Positions 1-8,246 of a stretch of DNA of 64,000 nucleotides are shown in pieces. Source of the stretch: Candidatus Latescibacterota bacterium (lineage in GTDB: Bacteria; Latescibacterota; MWCZ01). Where the stretch lies: assembly GCA_022706085.1 (NCBI GenBank), contig JAKJDF010000007.1:74474-138473 (forward strand). Reading direction: 5' to 3'. The notes beneath the pieces were generated by a model that saw only the letters and a program-made list of their open reading frames with translations, was not told where the DNA came from and did no database searches. The stretch's first letter is position 1. Every line of letters starts with the position of its first letter. Made by a program: the position numbers and the translations under genes.

Positions 1-1134
1 GGGGAATGCGGGAGGCAGAATGGCGCGCTGCAGCTTGTGCATGGCCTCAAAAATGCGGACGCCCACCGCAGGTTTCGATGCGAAGTGTTTGTCGATTTCC
101 TCGTAGAGCGGCGTGTTGAGGACGTGGCGGTCAACGTACCCCGTTTCGTAACGAGGAGAGCACGAATAGTCGAGCATGTACTTCAGGATGCCGTCCAGCC
201 CTCCGTCCGCCCGCAGTGCGGTGTCGAAGCCCTCGAGGTACGCGGCAGGCGCATTGAAGCGCGGACGGGGGTACACGTCGCCCTCCGAGAATATCTCGAT
301 GCCCTGGCCCTCGCACCATTTCCGCTGCATGCGCTCGGTCTCGATTATGGTGGCCAAGCGGAACCCCCAGGCGTGCATCGGAGCCCAGTACGGCGCGCCG
401 ATGAAACGGAGGAAGGGGCGGGTTCTGCCGGCGAAGATTCTGGCCAGCTCGATGGAGTCCACACCGTCCACATCCCACGTGGAGAGAACCGCGCAGTGTC
501 CGAGTCGGATGTCGGGGCTGACTGTGTCCACGGCCGCGCGCAGCCGGGCGGCAAGGTGACGCAGTGAATCGCCGCACGCCTGCAGCCATGCGTCCCGTTC
601 GGGGCTCGGGCCGCCGGCAAACGCTTTTTGCACGAGTTCTTCGCGGCTCAGGGTTTGACCGGTCAGCTTCGCGAACGCGGCAAGGTGCAGGTCGCAGAAA
701 CAGCCCAGACCGGTACCCCGGTAGGAGAGCCGGTAATCGTCGTCGAGCATGATCAACTTCGCCCCGATCGAGGCAATGTCGCGGAGCCACGCGCAGAATT
801 CGTCGGCGAAGTTCTCGTCCAGCGGGCACATGGAACCAGTGCAGTCATCGCCGGCGGCGCAGCGAATCCTCGTGTAGGGCACCGGGCCGTACCGCTCATC
901 CCCGTGACCCAGGCTGTTTGTCCACACGCCGACCTCCAGACCGGCGGCCTCGAACCAGGGAATCAGTTCGCTGAGCAGCTGTAGATTCCTGTCTTTCGCT
1001 TCCGCGGAGGCCACGCTGCTGCACACGGCGAGGAAGATCCTGTCCGCCCTGACACGGCGCAGTTCCGCGAGCCAGGTTTCTTTGGGGACCTCCGGGTAGC
1101 GCGCGGCGATAACGGGAACCGACAGTTTGTACAT
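1..1134 (-). CDS. Uncharacterised protein, possibly TIM-barrel glycosidase-like (3' end outside window)
   Basis: An open frame runs from an ATG at 1134 off the left edge, giving at least 378 residues. GAGG lies five bases before this ATG; another ATG three bases upstream (1137) is too close to it. The N-terminus (MYKLSVPVIAARYP) has no signal peptide. The text alternates strand-like and helix-like stretches, with a Cys-rich stretch near residues 90-105 and an acidic DDDYRLSY segment near 125. This is compatible with a GH-type TIM barrel, but I do not recognise the family. It follows the URO-D-like gene by 64 bases on the same strand, so it probably belongs to the carbohydrate locus. Function unknown. 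Confidence 0.7.
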   Translation of the reverse strand, partial: MYKLSVPVIAARYPEVPKETWLAELRRVRADRIFLAVCSSVASAEAKDRNLQLLSELIPWFEAAGLEVGVWTNSLGHGDERYGPVPYTRIRCAAGDDCTGSMCPLDENFADEFCAWLRDIASIGAKLIMLDDDYRLSYRGTGLGCFCDLHLAAFAKLTGQTLSREELVQKAFAGGPSPERDAWLQACGDSLRHLAARLRAAVDTVSPDIRLGHCAVLSTWDVDGVDSIELARIFAGRTRPFLRFIGAPYWAPMHAWGFRLATIIETERMQRKWCEGQGIEIFSEGDVYPRPRFNAPAAYLEGFDTALRADGGLDGILKYMLDYSCSPRYETGYVDRHVLNTPLYEEIDKHFASKPAVGVRIFEAMHKLQRAILPPAFP

Positions 1135-1198
1135 CATCACCTCTTCATGGTTGGCACCGCGAAGTGCGTCGTGTTATGCGTGGGTTGCCCCCTGTCTG

Positions 1199-2419
1199 CT
1201 ACGAGTATTTCTCGGCGGCCTCTTTGGCAAATCGAGTCCATTCATGCAGACGGTGACGATGGCCGGCGAGGGTCTGGAGTTCTCTCAGCACGATCTGGTA
1301 GTAGTGCCCCTGCAGCCGGCGTGTCCCCTCCATCAAGTCATCCCTGACCCGGGCGGGATCGTCGGGGAATACGACGTCGCTGGCTTTCTGCCGCCACATG
1401 ATGCAGTACGCTCGATTCGTTCGCTCGAGCACGAGGTCCAGGTCGGTCCATGCACTGCATACGAAGATTCGGAGGTTCGGTATGGAGAGCACTCCGTTGA
1501 TCTTATGCGTGAGATTCTCGCAACAGCCGTATCCCACAAGCCCGAAACGCTGAAAGATCGGCATCTGGTAGTTCAGGCAGAACTCTTCCCACATGGCGGG
1601 GGATACCTGGTCGAATTCCTGCGAATTGGCCATGCACCAGAGATTTTTGCACGAAAGGCTGCCGTCAGGCGCGGGGTTACCGATCGGGTCGCTGCAGGTC
1701 ATGGGGCCGGTGTTGTTGGGAGTGATCAGGCCGGTTGCCTCGAACTGGTCCACGGCCGCCAGAGTCGCATCGCGCAGGTACGCCATAAGCCGGTGCATCA
1801 ACTCTGGCTCCACGGCCATATCCAGCATCATCTGTTCCAGGCCGCGCAGGTCCGCCGCGGCGGTACCCAGCGTCGCCCCGAGGGGAGGCCCCACAGCCAG
1901 CCTGACCGGCAGAATGTCACCGAGGAGGTCCTCCATCTGTGCCACGCGCGCGTGGGTTTCGTTTTCGCAATAGGTGTACGTGGGAATCTGTAGTCTGTCG
2001 AGATCGGCAGCGGTCTTGATCGGCGGATCGTATCGCCATGAGCCGCCCGCCACGTCCGGCATATGCCGACCGACCGCGACTCCCCACGTGTTCGCGGGAT
2101 TGCACTTGAATACCGCGCTCACGCTGAAGTAGTCTTCAACCGGAGAGTCGTCGTCTATATCCCGCTTGTGGATGGTCTGCAGAAACTGGTATTCGAGTCT
2201 CCGCAGCGACGGTTCTGTGCACTCGAGCATGGAGTCCGTGATGATCTCGCTCCAGCAGCCCACGGGTCGGCACCACACGGGTGCGCGATCCGGCTTGCGG
2301 AGGGCGTTGACATCCGCCCAGCGTTTCTTGATCGCCTTCATACCGGGTTCGCGTGCGATGGCGGCGACGCGTTCCGCCAGCGCGCGGATGCGGTTAACGT
2401 CCTTTTGTGGATACGGCAT
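1199..2419 (-). CDS. Uroporphyrinogen decarboxylase (URO-D)-like protein
   Basis: The 406-residue protein resembles the URO-D/MtaA superfamily, a TIM-barrel fold that includes heme-pathway decarboxylases and corrinoid or coenzyme M methyltransferases. The start ATG at 2419 follows AAAGGA with a seven-base spacer; upstream in-frame codons have no such site. Landmarks are a Trp-rich GSWRYDPP segment near residue 130 and a C-terminal region rich in Cys and His, including GYGCCENLTHKI. Proteins of this type recur in sugar-degradation loci of environmental bacteria and are generally not heme enzymes. No heme genes or corrinoid protein are nearby. The true reaction, perhaps methyl transfer, is unproven. 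A second member is at 9280-10362. Confidence 0.75.
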   Translation of the reverse strand: MPYPQKDVNRIRALAERVAAIAREPGMKAIKKRWADVNALRKPDRAPVWCRPVGCWSEIITDSMLECTEPSLRRLEYQFLQTIHKRDIDDDSPVEDYFSVSAVFKCNPANTWGVAVGRHMPDVAGGSWRYDPPIKTAADLDRLQIPTYTYCENETHARVAQMEDLLGDILPVRLAVGPPLGATLGTAAADLRGLEQMMLDMAVEPELMHRLMAYLRDATLAAVDQFEATGLITPNNTGPMTCSDPIGNPAPDGSLSCKNLWCMANSQEFDQVSPAMWEEFCLNYQMPIFQRFGLVGYGCCENLTHKINGVLSIPNLRIFVCSAWTDLDLVLERTNRAYCIMWRQKASDVVFPDDPARVRDDLMEGTRRLQGHYYQIVLRELQTLAGHRHRLHEWTRFAKEAAEKYS

Positions 2420-2516
2420 CCATTTATCCTTTCTGCCGAGAACCGGTTGTGGTGCGTGTCTGTGTTTTGGGGGACATCTGCTGACCTCTCCCTGCAGCGG
2501 CGGGCAAGTCAAAGGT

Positions 2517-3101
2517 TTACCCCAGGAGCCGGATAACCTCCCAGGCGAAAACACGGAGAACTTGGTGGACAGGATGTATAAGACCTGATCGCCGTTGCTC
2601 GATGCGCTGCGACAACTCGATGCCCAAGAGAGAAGACGCAAGCAGTTCAAATCCACGGACACATGGGTCCAAGGGGATTTTGGCAGGCTCATGCTCGTAG
2701 CCGAACACAACGACAGCCTTGCGCTCCGGCCCGGGGCTTGTTGCCAGCTTCAGGCAGTCTCCCAAAGAGCTTGTGTTCCCAGCGTACGGATGCAGGAGGT
2801 TCTGAGACCAGTTCTCCGCCTCTTTGCCATTGTCTCCGAAGGGTCGGATAACCTTGAATTCCACTTGCCATTCGCCGGGAATCAGAAGATCGGGCTGACG
2901 TTTTGTCACCGCCTTTTCATACGGATTCGGCACTCCCTTTGACCGCAAAACCGCGAGCGCTGCCTTCACAGCGTCCGCCTCACCGAAGGGCCCGATACCA
3001 GGCTGAAACTGTTTGTGCGCCACGCCGCTGCTGTCCGCCGCCTTCAAAGCGGACACGAAGTCCTCGACAAAACGCGCCAGTGTCATTCCCGCATCGACCA
3101 T
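2517..3101 (-). CDS. PD-(D/E)XK nuclease-like protein
   Basis: The 194-residue protein has the core PDLLIPGEWQVEFKV near residues 70-85. An Asp is followed nine residues later by Glu-Phe-Lys, matching the metal-binding D...ExK signature of restriction-type PD-(D/E)XK nucleases. The ATG at 3101 starts two bases after the stop of the previous gene and has AGGG upstream; a GTG at 3122 would overlap that gene. There is no signal peptide. It looks translationally coupled to a carbohydrate operon, where a nuclease is unexpected. It could be a solitary restriction-like or repair enzyme, or a degenerate fold with another job. No methyltransferase is adjacent. Confidence 0.6.
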   Translation of the reverse strand: MVDAGMTLARFVEDFVSALKAADSSGVAHKQFQPGIGPFGEADAVKAALAVLRSKGVPNPYEKAVTKRQPDLLIPGEWQVEFKVIRPFGDNGKEAENWSQNLLHPYAGNTSSLGDCLKLATSPGPERKAVVVFGYEHEPAKIPLDPCVRGFELLASSLLGIELSQRIEQRRSGLIHPVHQVLRVFAWEVIRLLG

Positions 3102-3103
3102 CG

Positions 3104-4147
3104 CTACCCTGCCAGCCTCCACCCGTTCTCATCCACCGTCAACGCAGTGTTGCCCTTATAGCGATCAAACACTTCGTTCATCTCGTCGATCGTGTCAAAG
3201 AAGCCGACGATGTGCGCGGCGCTGAATGACTCGCCCGCCTTTATCGGCCGGCCGTGAATTTCCTCGATCATGACGATGATGTCGCCGGGGCGCTGGCTGC
3301 ACCATGCCTCGTACACCACCGATGGCTCCAGCGTCAGCCCGGCCAGCCACGGGCCTGCCGCGCCGGTTTTCGGGTCGCGCAGGTGGTAGGCCCGGATGAA
3401 CCGCTCGGGCACGCGGTTGAGGTCGCGTCGGTAGCCGAATTTTCGATCGGGCGGGAACGGGTGGAAGAATTCGCTTGAGGGAATGCGCACGCCGTTCGGG
3501 CCGCTGAGGTAACTGAGGTACATCTCGCTGAACGTGTCGCCCCGCACGTGGCGCACGCAGCCGGGCGTATCGTTGCGCAGGAACATCTCGGGCGAGTCGT
3601 TCACGCTGTCTATCCTGTCCATGAGCACGAAGAAGCGCTCTCCCTTCGGGAACACAATGAGTTGCGTCCATCGTGAACCTGCATTCCGCCCGGGCGCCGC
3701 GTATTCGTAGCAATAGGTCGTCTTCACGGCGAGGAAATCCGCGCCCGGGATCAGCTCAGGTTGAACGGGTTTCATCCGGTGGCAGAGCTGCGGGCCTTCG
3801 ATCATGCGCTTGCGGTGGCTGCTGCCGTGTGCCATGAGGGCGTATTCGCGGCGTTCGGGGTCGGTTTCGTTCTCGTACCACGTGTAGCGGCCGACTCCCT
3901 CACCGTCCGGGGCGGAAAGCCTGTCGGCGTATTCCTCGTCGCTGCCGGCCTCCATGAGCCAGTCAATGACCATCAGCCCGTCGCCGACCTCGTGGAAACC
4001 GGTGGCTTTGTCGCGAAACGACTCCTTCTCGATGCCGGTCATCCAACGCTTCGGGTTCTTCTTCGGGATGGCGGCTTCCAGCCGGTCCGTCTCGATGAGG
4101 ATGCGGTCGTCGCTCTCGGTTACGCGTGCCCAGTCGGATGTGTGCAT
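3104..4147 (-). CDS. Uncharacterised protein of the carbohydrate operon
   Basis: 347 residues starting with MHTSDWARV at an ATG that follows AAAGGA by eight bases. I do not recognise the family. The text looks like a soluble beta-sandwich protein rich in aromatic residues (GRYTWYENETD, TTYCYEYAAPG, GFFDTIDEMNEVFDRY), without signal peptide or membrane segment. It lies 18 bases after the beta-helix gene and two bases before the nuclease-like gene, so it is co-transcribed with sugar-degrading enzymes. A role in sugar or glycoside processing is the natural guess from context, but nothing in the sequence fixes a reaction. Confidence 0.7.
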   Translation of the reverse strand: MHTSDWARVTESDDRILIETDRLEAAIPKKNPKRWMTGIEKESFRDKATGFHEVGDGLMVIDWLMEAGSDEEYADRLSAPDGEGVGRYTWYENETDPERREYALMAHGSSHRKRMIEGPQLCHRMKPVQPELIPGADFLAVKTTYCYEYAAPGRNAGSRWTQLIVFPKGERFFVLMDRIDSVNDSPEMFLRNDTPGCVRHVRGDTFSEMYLSYLSGPNGVRIPSSEFFHPFPPDRKFGYRRDLNRVPERFIRAYHLRDPKTGAAGPWLAGLTLEPSVVYEAWCSQRPGDIIVMIEEIHGRPIKAGESFSAAHIVGFFDTIDEMNEVFDRYKGNTALTVDENGWRLAG

Positions 4148-4165
4148 GCACGTGTTCCTTTTCGG

Positions 4166-5617
4166 TCAAACGGTGACAGGTTCCGCGATGGTGGCTCTGC
4201 CGGTTCCACCCCTTGGCATCGTGTGCGGGAAATCGGGGTTAAGGGAGAGCTGGCGGGTACGGATGAGGCTTCTGACGTCAGAGCAAAGGACAAACTCCCC
4301 GGATTGGCCCGGCGCGGGGATGTAGACGTCTTTCACCGTCAGGCCCTTCACCACCGGGTTGGCGTTCGGGTTGAACACCTCAAACCATCCCTCGTCGCGC
4401 TCCCGGTTGCGCGGCCACGTGAGCGCCTTGGGGCCAACCGAAACGAGGTACGGCGCCATGTCGTTCTGGCCGGGCGTGTAGTTGAACCGGACGTTGCGGA
4501 CCGTCATGCCGTCCACGTCGGCGCAGATATCGAACACGCCGTCGGATGACGGGTCGTAGTAGGTCTGGCGGCTGATTCCGTCCACAACGATATCAGAGAA
4601 GAACAGATCGGCCATTTTTCCTATCGGATCGGCAAAATCCTGTTCGGGGCGGAACATATTGGGCTGGTCGTACATCTTGAACGTGTGCATGCCGCGGATG
4701 TCGCGGAACACGCACCGCCGGATGTCGCAGTCAACCCTGCCGCCGCCGGGGAAGACCTTCGTCCCGGCGAGCAGGCGCACTTCCGACCAGGTGTACCCGG
4801 GCGCGCTTTCGACGTCTTCCACGAGCATGTCGGTGATCGGCCCGAAGGTGAGGCTGCTGTTGTCCCAGTCCCACGCGTTCAGTGCGACCACGTCGTCGTT
4901 GGTTTTGCCGGAGACGCGGCGGATGATGCCGAGTTCGGCAGGCCCTTCAATGTGGATGCCGTCCGCCGTTTCGTCGAAGGTGATGCCTTCGAGCAGGAAG
5001 TCGCGCGCGTTGCCGAGCTGGATGGCGAAGGCCGAGCAATCGCGGAAACGCGCGTTGCGAACGGTAATTCCCGCAACGTTGTGGAACAGGAACGCACCGT
5101 GCGCTCCCTGCATGGAATCGGCCTCGTCGTACGCGCCTCCACGGCCGCGACCTTCGTTGTTCTGGTCGCTCCAGATGCCTCCCTCTATGAGGATGTCCGT
5201 GTCCGCACCTTCGCACATCCGCACGGGCCGGTCCTGAGAGAAGACGATGCCGGCGTTGCGCACGATGCAGGTTCCCACCGCGCCGACGTTGAGGCGGATT
5301 TCGGTCGCCGGATGAGCGATGAGCCGGTCACCGGTTTTCAGTACAATCGGCCGATCGAGATACATCGGTTCGTCCATCCGCGGTATGAACGCGCCCCCGT
5401 GGTCTGCAAGACAGCGTTCGATGGCGTCCGACCAGACGGTGCCGGTGACTTCGTGTGGTTCGCGGGCCGTACGGGCATCCGCATCCCATTTCTGTGTCCA
5501 CGTCTTCTTCTGCGCGAAGGCGGCATACTCCATCGCGTTGCCGGGCACGCCCGTTTCCTTGCCACGAATTCGTTCTTCCGCGCTGCGCAACTGCGCCAGA
5601 AGTCCTGACTCGGTCAC
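4166..5617 (-). CDS. Right-handed beta-helix protein, polygalacturonase (GH28)-like
   Basis: About 483 residues. Repeated short strands of the type GITVRNARFRDCSAFAIQLGN mark a pectin-lyase-like beta-helix. The stretch DGIHIEGP followed by NDDVVALNAW resembles the DG and DDxxA motifs that carry catalytic aspartates in GH28. The substrate is therefore probably a uronic-acid-containing polymer or oligosaccharide. No signal peptide is visible, which suggests intracellular action. A GTG at 5617 is taken as start, after an AAGGGGG box; a TTG one codon upstream is an alternative. It follows the sialidase-like gene by about 20 bases. Confidence 0.75.
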   Translation of the reverse strand: MTESGLLAQLRSAEERIRGKETGVPGNAMEYAAFAQKKTWTQKWDADARTAREPHEVTGTVWSDAIERCLADHGGAFIPRMDEPMYLDRPIVLKTGDRLIAHPATEIRLNVGAVGTCIVRNAGIVFSQDRPVRMCEGADTDILIEGGIWSDQNNEGRGRGGAYDEADSMQGAHGAFLFHNVAGITVRNARFRDCSAFAIQLGNARDFLLEGITFDETADGIHIEGPAELGIIRRVSGKTNDDVVALNAWDWDNSSLTFGPITDMLVEDVESAPGYTWSEVRLLAGTKVFPGGGRVDCDIRRCVFRDIRGMHTFKMYDQPNMFRPEQDFADPIGKMADLFFSDIVVDGISRQTYYDPSSDGVFDICADVDGMTVRNVRFNYTPGQNDMAPYLVSVGPKALTWPRNRERDEGWFEVFNPNANPVVKGLTVKDVYIPAPGQSGEFVLCSDVRSLIRTRQLSLNPDFPHTMPRGGTGRATIAEPVTV

Positions 5618-5639
5618 CAATTTTACCCCCTTGCGGCTC

Positions 5640-6689
5640 TCAGGCGGACATCGTCAGAAACGCCTGATCGAGCCGGGTGAACGTGATGAACCGGTAATCC
5701 TCGCGTTCCCAGAGGAGTCCGATGCTGCCATCCTTCAGCCGCGCCGCGTCCACATATGCCGCTTTGCCCCGTGCCACGAGAAGTTCTGTGGGGAAACTCT
5801 TCGCTTCATCCTCGCTGATCCGGACGACGAGGTTCTCGCGGCCCGGCCCTTTCGGTCCTGACCAGATAATGCGGTTTTTGTCATCTCCGGCGGACTTGAG
5901 GGTGAAACGTTCGATCGCGCAGGCCACAGGGGAAACCGGCTCCCCGACGCGTGGGGCAGACCACGTCCGGCCGCCGTCGGTGCTTTCGGCAAACCAGCGG
6001 TGGTCACCCTCCGCCTGCCGGAAATCCATGAGGATGCGGCCGTCGGCGAGTTCGACCAGCTGGTCTTCATTTCCCAGTATTCCGCCGGGAACGAAGCTCC
6101 CACGCTGCCATGTACGGCCGTGATTGTCGCTGAACACGGCAAACACGCGCATCGGTTCGGTCATCCAGCAGGCCACCATGAGCCGGCCTTTGCTATCCTG
6201 AATGCCGCCGCCCGGCCCGACAACCGTGCAACGCCATTTCGGATCGGCCATGTTGCGGCAGACCGTGGTGATGTCGATCGGGTCTGACCAGGTGATTCCG
6301 TTGTCATCACTCGTGCGGACGAGGTTCTGCAGGTCGTCGGTGCCGGGTCGCGCGTGTTCAGAGCCTCTCCCGGGCTTGCTGCGCAGGTAATGGAGCCACA
6401 CGCGGCCGGTGTCGCGGTCGAACACGGTTGCCGGGTTCGCCGCGGACCATCCCTCCCCGGGTTCCTCGATGATCATCATCGGCGACCATGTGCGGCCGCC
6501 GTCCGTGCTCCGTTTCATGGCAAGAGCAATGCTGTTCTTGTCCTGTCCGGGGTCACCGAGGTTGTGCTTCCGCGCTTCGACGAAGGCGAGAATCGAGCCG
6601 TCCGCCGTAACCTCGACGGCGGGGATGCGATAAAACGCGAAGCCGTCATGGCCGGATACGAACACGTCGGTGTGGAGGAGGTCTGGCAT
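5640..6689 (-). CDS. Sialidase-type (BNR/Asp-box) six-bladed propeller glycosidase
   Basis: 349 residues. The N-terminal FYRIPAV segment matches the Arg-Ile-Pro motif that supplies one of the carboxylate-binding arginines of exo-sialidases (GH33). At least four Asp boxes follow: STDGGRTW, SDDNGITW, SDNHGRTW and STDGGRTW. It would release terminal sialic acid or a related sugar from glycans. There is no signal peptide, so it may act on imported oligosaccharides. The ATG follows AAGGGG by eight bases. It sits between the GH5-type and GH28-type genes with gaps of 13 to 22 bases, forming one operon. Related propellers can have other substrates. A second, different member is at 13539-14549. Confidence 0.8.
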   Translation of the reverse strand: MPDLLHTDVFVSGHDGFAFYRIPAVEVTADGSILAFVEARKHNLGDPGQDKNSIALAMKRSTDGGRTWSPMMIIEEPGEGWSAANPATVFDRDTGRVWLHYLRSKPGRGSEHARPGTDDLQNLVRTSDDNGITWSDPIDITTVCRNMADPKWRCTVVGPGGGIQDSKGRLMVACWMTEPMRVFAVFSDNHGRTWQRGSFVPGGILGNEDQLVELADGRILMDFRQAEGDHRWFAESTDGGRTWSAPRVGEPVSPVACAIERFTLKSAGDDKNRIIWSGPKGPGRENLVVRISEDEAKSFPTELLVARGKAAYVDAARLKDGSIGLLWEREDYRFITFTRLDQAFLTMSA

Positions 6690-6702
6690 CGTCGAAGCCC
6701 CT

Positions 6703-7623
6703 TCATTGCGTGAAGTACTTGCGTATGGATTCGTAGCCGGCGCGGAGTGTGCCGTCGGCTTCGATACAGCCCATGAACCCCACCTCGCTCACGGGGCCGA
6801 ATTCCGCACGGTGGCAATCGGCGACGAGGCTGTGGTGGAGAACGTGAATCATGAAGCCTGTTTTGCGCTCCACAAGGCTCGAAAGCTCTTGATGAAGCGT
6901 CTCTAGACGTACGTTGTCGTCGAGGCTGCCCCAACCCGTCTCCCCCGCGAACATCGGCTTTCCGACACGGTTCGCGAACTCGACGAATGCGTCATCTGCC
7001 GCACTTGCCCCGTACAGGTGGGGAGTCAGAACGTCGCACATCGGCTCCACCAGTTCGAGCTGGCGTATGTCGGGCGGAACCCCGACCGTAACGGGTGCAG
7101 ACGCACCGGCGTCCTTCACGAACCGGCGGAGGTCCGTCAGCCACGGGGCGAACGCGTCCTCTCTTCCGCTGTTGAACGGTTCGTTGCAGAGGTCCCACGC
7201 GAAAATGCGATCGTCATGGAGGAATGGGGTGACGACGTCACTGACGTAACGCTGGAAGTAGTTGACCTCGCGGCGCGGGGAGTTCCAGTATCCGACCATC
7301 TCCGCGCTGATGCCGCCGAAATCGGGGAGGCTGTGCCAGTTGTTGAACAGGCACGGCATGGCGCGCATACCCAGGTTGCCGAGGATGTCGAGCGTCGTCC
7401 CGAAGTTCCGCACGAAACGCGCCGCGTCGCGCAGCCAGGCATCGAAGGAGAGCCAGAGGCGGAGGGCGTTCGTGCCGGGGAACTGCTGTTTCCCGCGGGC
7501 GAGTTCGGCGGCGATCAGGTGCTCGTCAAAGTTGAGCCAGATTTCCAACCCCGTCGGCGCGTAACTCGGTTGATAGTTGAACCCGCGCACCCGGGAGAAG
7601 GACTGGTTATTCAGTGTGATCAT
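6703..7623 (-). CDS. Glycoside hydrolase, GH5-type (clan A) TIM barrel
   Basis: 306 residues. The motif DLCNEPF places a likely acid/base Glu at residue 148, and AGETGWG places a likely nucleophile Glu at 228; this Glu pair spacing is typical of GH5 and other clan A retaining enzymes. NALRLWLSFDAW near residue 55 corresponds to the conserved Arg strand. No secretion signal is seen. Endo-beta-mannanase, glucanase or beta-glycosidase activity are all possible. The start overlaps the end of the RAYT transposase gene by 17 bases, so the transposase has landed directly at the head of this operon (GH5, sialidase, GH28, unknown, nuclease-like). Confidence 0.8.
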   Translation of the reverse strand: MITLNNQSFSRVRGFNYQPSYAPTGLEIWLNFDEHLIAAELARGKQQFPGTNALRLWLSFDAWLRDAARFVRNFGTTLDILGNLGMRAMPCLFNNWHSLPDFGGISAEMVGYWNSPRREVNYFQRYVSDVVTPFLHDDRIFAWDLCNEPFNSGREDAFAPWLTDLRRFVKDAGASAPVTVGVPPDIRQLELVEPMCDVLTPHLYGASAADDAFVEFANRVGKPMFAGETGWGSLDDNVRLETLHQELSSLVERKTGFMIHVLHHSLVADCHRAEFGPVSEVGFMGCIEADGTLRAGYESIRKYFTQ

Positions 7624-8164
7624 GGGAGGGGTTTTCCTGATCGTCTGTCCACCTGGCCGGGTTGAGTCTGATGTAACGGCGAATGCGGGTCAGTTCATCC
7701 TCGTCTCGAACGACGCGGTCGATGAAGTTGCGTTGCCAGACAGGCCGGCCAGGCGTGCCACGCAACGCGTTGACATGTTTCGTTGACATGGTTTTGAACG
7801 CACCGATCAGACCGCCCAGGGGCTTGCAGAGGCCAGGCACGCGGACCGTAGGGGCGGTTCGCGAACCGCCCCTACAACGGCCAACCGCGTCCGATTCGAC
7901 GATGACGATGATGCCGTGCAAATGGTTCGGCATCAGAACCCATTCATCCAACTGAACATTCGGGTACCGCGACGCCAATGACTTCCATTCCTCCGCCACT
8001 ATCGCGCCCAATTCAGTGAAATGCATTTCCCCTTGCGGAGCGTTACCGAACAGACAGGCACGGCCGACGGTCACGAGAGTAACGAAGTATGCACCTGGCT
8101 GCGAGTAGTCGTATCCCTGTAACCGGGTCGTACGGCGATGGTGTCTCTCCGGATCGTACTTCAT
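7607..8164 (-). CDS. REP-associated tyrosine transposase (RAYT, Y1 family)
   Basis: 185 residues of the IS200-like Y1 single-strand transposase family. HLH at residues 81-83 (in MPNHLHGI) forms the metal-binding HUH motif, and Tyr164 in RRYIRLNP is the expected nucleophile. These enzymes cut and move REP-type palindromes rather than carrying their own ends. The only in-frame ATG near the domain start is at 8164; upstream sequence in this frame belongs to the epimerase region. A perfect 28-base palindrome lies inside the gene at 7848-7875 and is read in frame as RGGSRTAPT. The gene separates the epimerase from the GH5 operon. Confidence 0.85.
   Translation of the reverse strand: MKYDPERHHRRTTRLQGYDYSQPGAYFVTLVTVGRACLFGNAPQGEMHFTELGAIVAEEWKSLASRYPNVQLDEWVLMPNHLHGIIVIVESDAVGRCRGGSRTAPTVRVPGLCKPLGGLIGAFKTMSTKHVNALRGTPGRPVWQRNFIDRVVRDEDELTRIRRYIRLNPARWTDDQENPSHDHTE
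7848..7875. repeat. Perfect 28-base palindrome (REP-like) inside the RAYT gene
   Basis: Each 14-base half begins GTAGGGGCGGTTCG and is the exact reverse complement of the other. On the minus strand it encodes residues RGGSRTAPT, between the HUH motif and the catalytic Tyr. REP palindromes are the known substrates of RAYT enzymes, so this looks like a repeat inserted without breaking the frame. Confidence 0.85.
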
Positions 8165-8246
8165 CCTCTGACCGACATCCTCCGCAAATCTGGGCACTGC
8201 GGCCGCCGACGGTGGAGGCTTCTGATCGCGCCGGTATGAGCTGGAT

